A DNA stretch of 26,664 nucleotides from Parafilimonas sp. (GTDB taxonomy: Bacteria > Bacteroidota > Bacteroidia > Chitinophagales > Chitinophagaceae), in contig JAICKT010000010.1 in assembly GCA_025927795.1 (NCBI GenBank), positions 1-26,664 of the forward strand, given 5' to 3'. Shown piece by piece: positions 25,791 through 26,664 of this stretch (its first letter is position 1; each line of letters starts with the position of its first letter). Under the pieces are notes generated by a model, which saw only the letters and a list, made by a program, of their open reading frames with translations, was not told the DNA's origin and did no database searches. A program made the position numbers and the translations under genes.

Positions 25791-26664
25791 TTATTTGGGT
25801 GAACATGCAATCAACCCATGCTTCTCAGAAATAAAATTAAGTCGCTTCAATTGATAAACAATAAGTTTACTATCGCCTTCTTTGATTATAATATTTGTAT
25901 CAATTGGTAGATTTTCAAACACCTGTAATTTGCCTGTAACAGGCCACATTATTTCAATCTTCTCAACAGATGTTGCATTGCCCAAACCAATGTGCTGCTG
26001 CAAAGGATTTGAACCAAAACTTCCACCGGAATTTACATCTCTGTAAACAGAACGTTCGGTATTATTTTCTTTGAATGTCACTTTTATTCTTGCACCTATC
26101 GCTGCTTTATTACTAACAGTTCCTTCCAACGAAAGATTAACCCAGTGATTATTGTTTTGACCCGGATTTAAGTAAAGAGAATTTTCATACGCGTCACCTT
26201 TGTATGCACCGCCCATCTTGATATAAATATCTTCGTTACCATCATTGTTTAAATCAACAAAAGAAACACCGTGACCTTTCTGCAAATTGCCAACACGTGC
26301 AGAAGTAGTAACATCCAAAAAACTTGTGCCGTTTATACTTTTAAAAAGCTTGTTTGGAATAGCTGATTTAAGATTTGGGTTTCCTGTACCAAGATAAAAA
26401 TCGAGATAACCATCATTATCAATGTCACCAAAATTTGCGCCCATAGCAAAAGCAATTTTATTTAAACCAACTTTCGCTGATACGTCTTCAAATGTTCCAT
26501 CATGTTTGTTTCTGAATAAAAAAACTTTACCTGCATTGTTTACAGGTGCGTGTATTGCTTCGGCTGCTGCATAGTAGGAAAGTGGCTCGTTAAATTCGTA
26601 CCCACAAACAAGAATATCGAGCCAGCCATCATTATCATAATCCCAAAACCAGCATGGAAAAGTG
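25791..26664 (-). CDS. CRTAC1-type protein with FG-GAP repeats and ASPIC/UnbV domain, C-terminal part
   Basis: The frame is open to the right edge, so only the last 290 or so residues are seen and the ATG at 26444 is internal. The visible part holds three FG-GAP calcium-loop repeats (D-Y-D-N-D-G-W-L-D, D-I-D-N-D-G-Y-L-D, D-L-N-N-D-G-N-E-D) and then an ASPIC/UnbV domain (A-A-I-G-A-R-I-K-V, Q-Q-H-I-G-L-G, I-E-I-M-W-P). Members are usually exported. It is a shorter-tailed relative of the 1116-residue lipoprotein at 3908-7258: here the ASPIC domain is near the C-terminus, the standard CRTAC1 order. It lies upstream of xylA on the same strand with a 134-bp spacer containing the xylA operator, so the two need not share a transcript. 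N-terminal features cannot be judged. Confidence 0.9.
   Translation of the reverse strand, partial: TFPCWFWDYDNDGWLDILVCGYEFNEPLSYYAAAEAIHAPVNNAGKVFLFRNKHDGTFEDVSAKVGLNKIAFAMGANFGDIDNDGYLDFYLGTGNPNLKSAIPNKLFKSINGTSFLDVTTSARVGNLQKGHGVSFVDLNNDGNEDIYIKMGGAYKGDAYENSLYLNPGQNNNHWVNLSLEGTVSNKAAIGARIKVTFKENNTERSVYRDVNSGGSFGSNPLQQHIGLGNATSVEKIEIMWPVTGKLQVFENLPIDTNIIIKEGDSKLIVYQLKRLNFISEKHGLIACSPK

Overview
The window is an AT-rich stretch (roughly 35-40% GC by eye) of a Bacteroidota chromosome, most plausibly from the order Chitinophagales, family Chitinophagaceae. This rests on a SusC/SusD pair, two CRTAC1-type proteins with FG-GAP repeats and an ASPIC/UnbV domain, a DUF5107-TPR protein, the near absence of Shine-Dalgarno sites, and a Bacteroidota-type -7 box in front of the tRNA gene. 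The genus cannot be settled from the sequence alone.

Left part (1-2407), housekeeping, all on +: the 3' end of a TPR protein, a cytoplasmic-type NodB polysaccharide deacetylase, a TatD-family metal-dependent hydrolase, and a complete tRNA-Ser(GGA). Next come about 520 bp without a convincing gene. Then follows a stand-alone CBM9-like protein (2932-3771) that is clearly more GC-rich than its neighbours and convergent with the next gene.

Central-left part (3908-13498), all on -: an AraC-type regulator, a SusC TonB-dependent transporter, a SusD lipoprotein with a strong intrinsic terminator, then a very large CRTAC1-type lipoprotein. A 226-bp MITE-like element with perfect 19-bp terminal inverted repeats lies between the susD terminator and the CRTAC1-type gene.

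Central-right part (13639-23621), all on + and divergent from the AraC gene: an exported GH36 alpha-galactosidase, a non-exported DUF5107-TPR protein, an exported GH2 enzyme, and an MFS sugar porter whose start overlaps the GH2 stop by 14 nt. Together with the SusCD pair and the AraC regulator this has the architecture of a compact polysaccharide/oligosaccharide utilization locus (PUL). SusCD imports glycans, GH36 and GH2 trim them in the periplasm, the MFS porter imports the monosaccharide, and the DUF5107 protein acts on an unknown compound inside the cell.

Right part (23622-26664): about 700 bp with no recognisable gene. Then, on -, a full-length xylose isomerase (xylA) with an intrinsic terminator and a near-perfect LacI-type operator just before its start, and the 3' part of a second CRTAC1/ASPIC-UnbV protein cut by the window edge. 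The sugar porter and xylose isomerase suggest, but do not prove, that xylose (or glucose/fructose) is among the released sugars.

The least understood elements are the DUF5107-TPR protein inside an otherwise conventional PUL, the CRTAC1-type FG-GAP proteins flanking the locus, and the MITE-like element.
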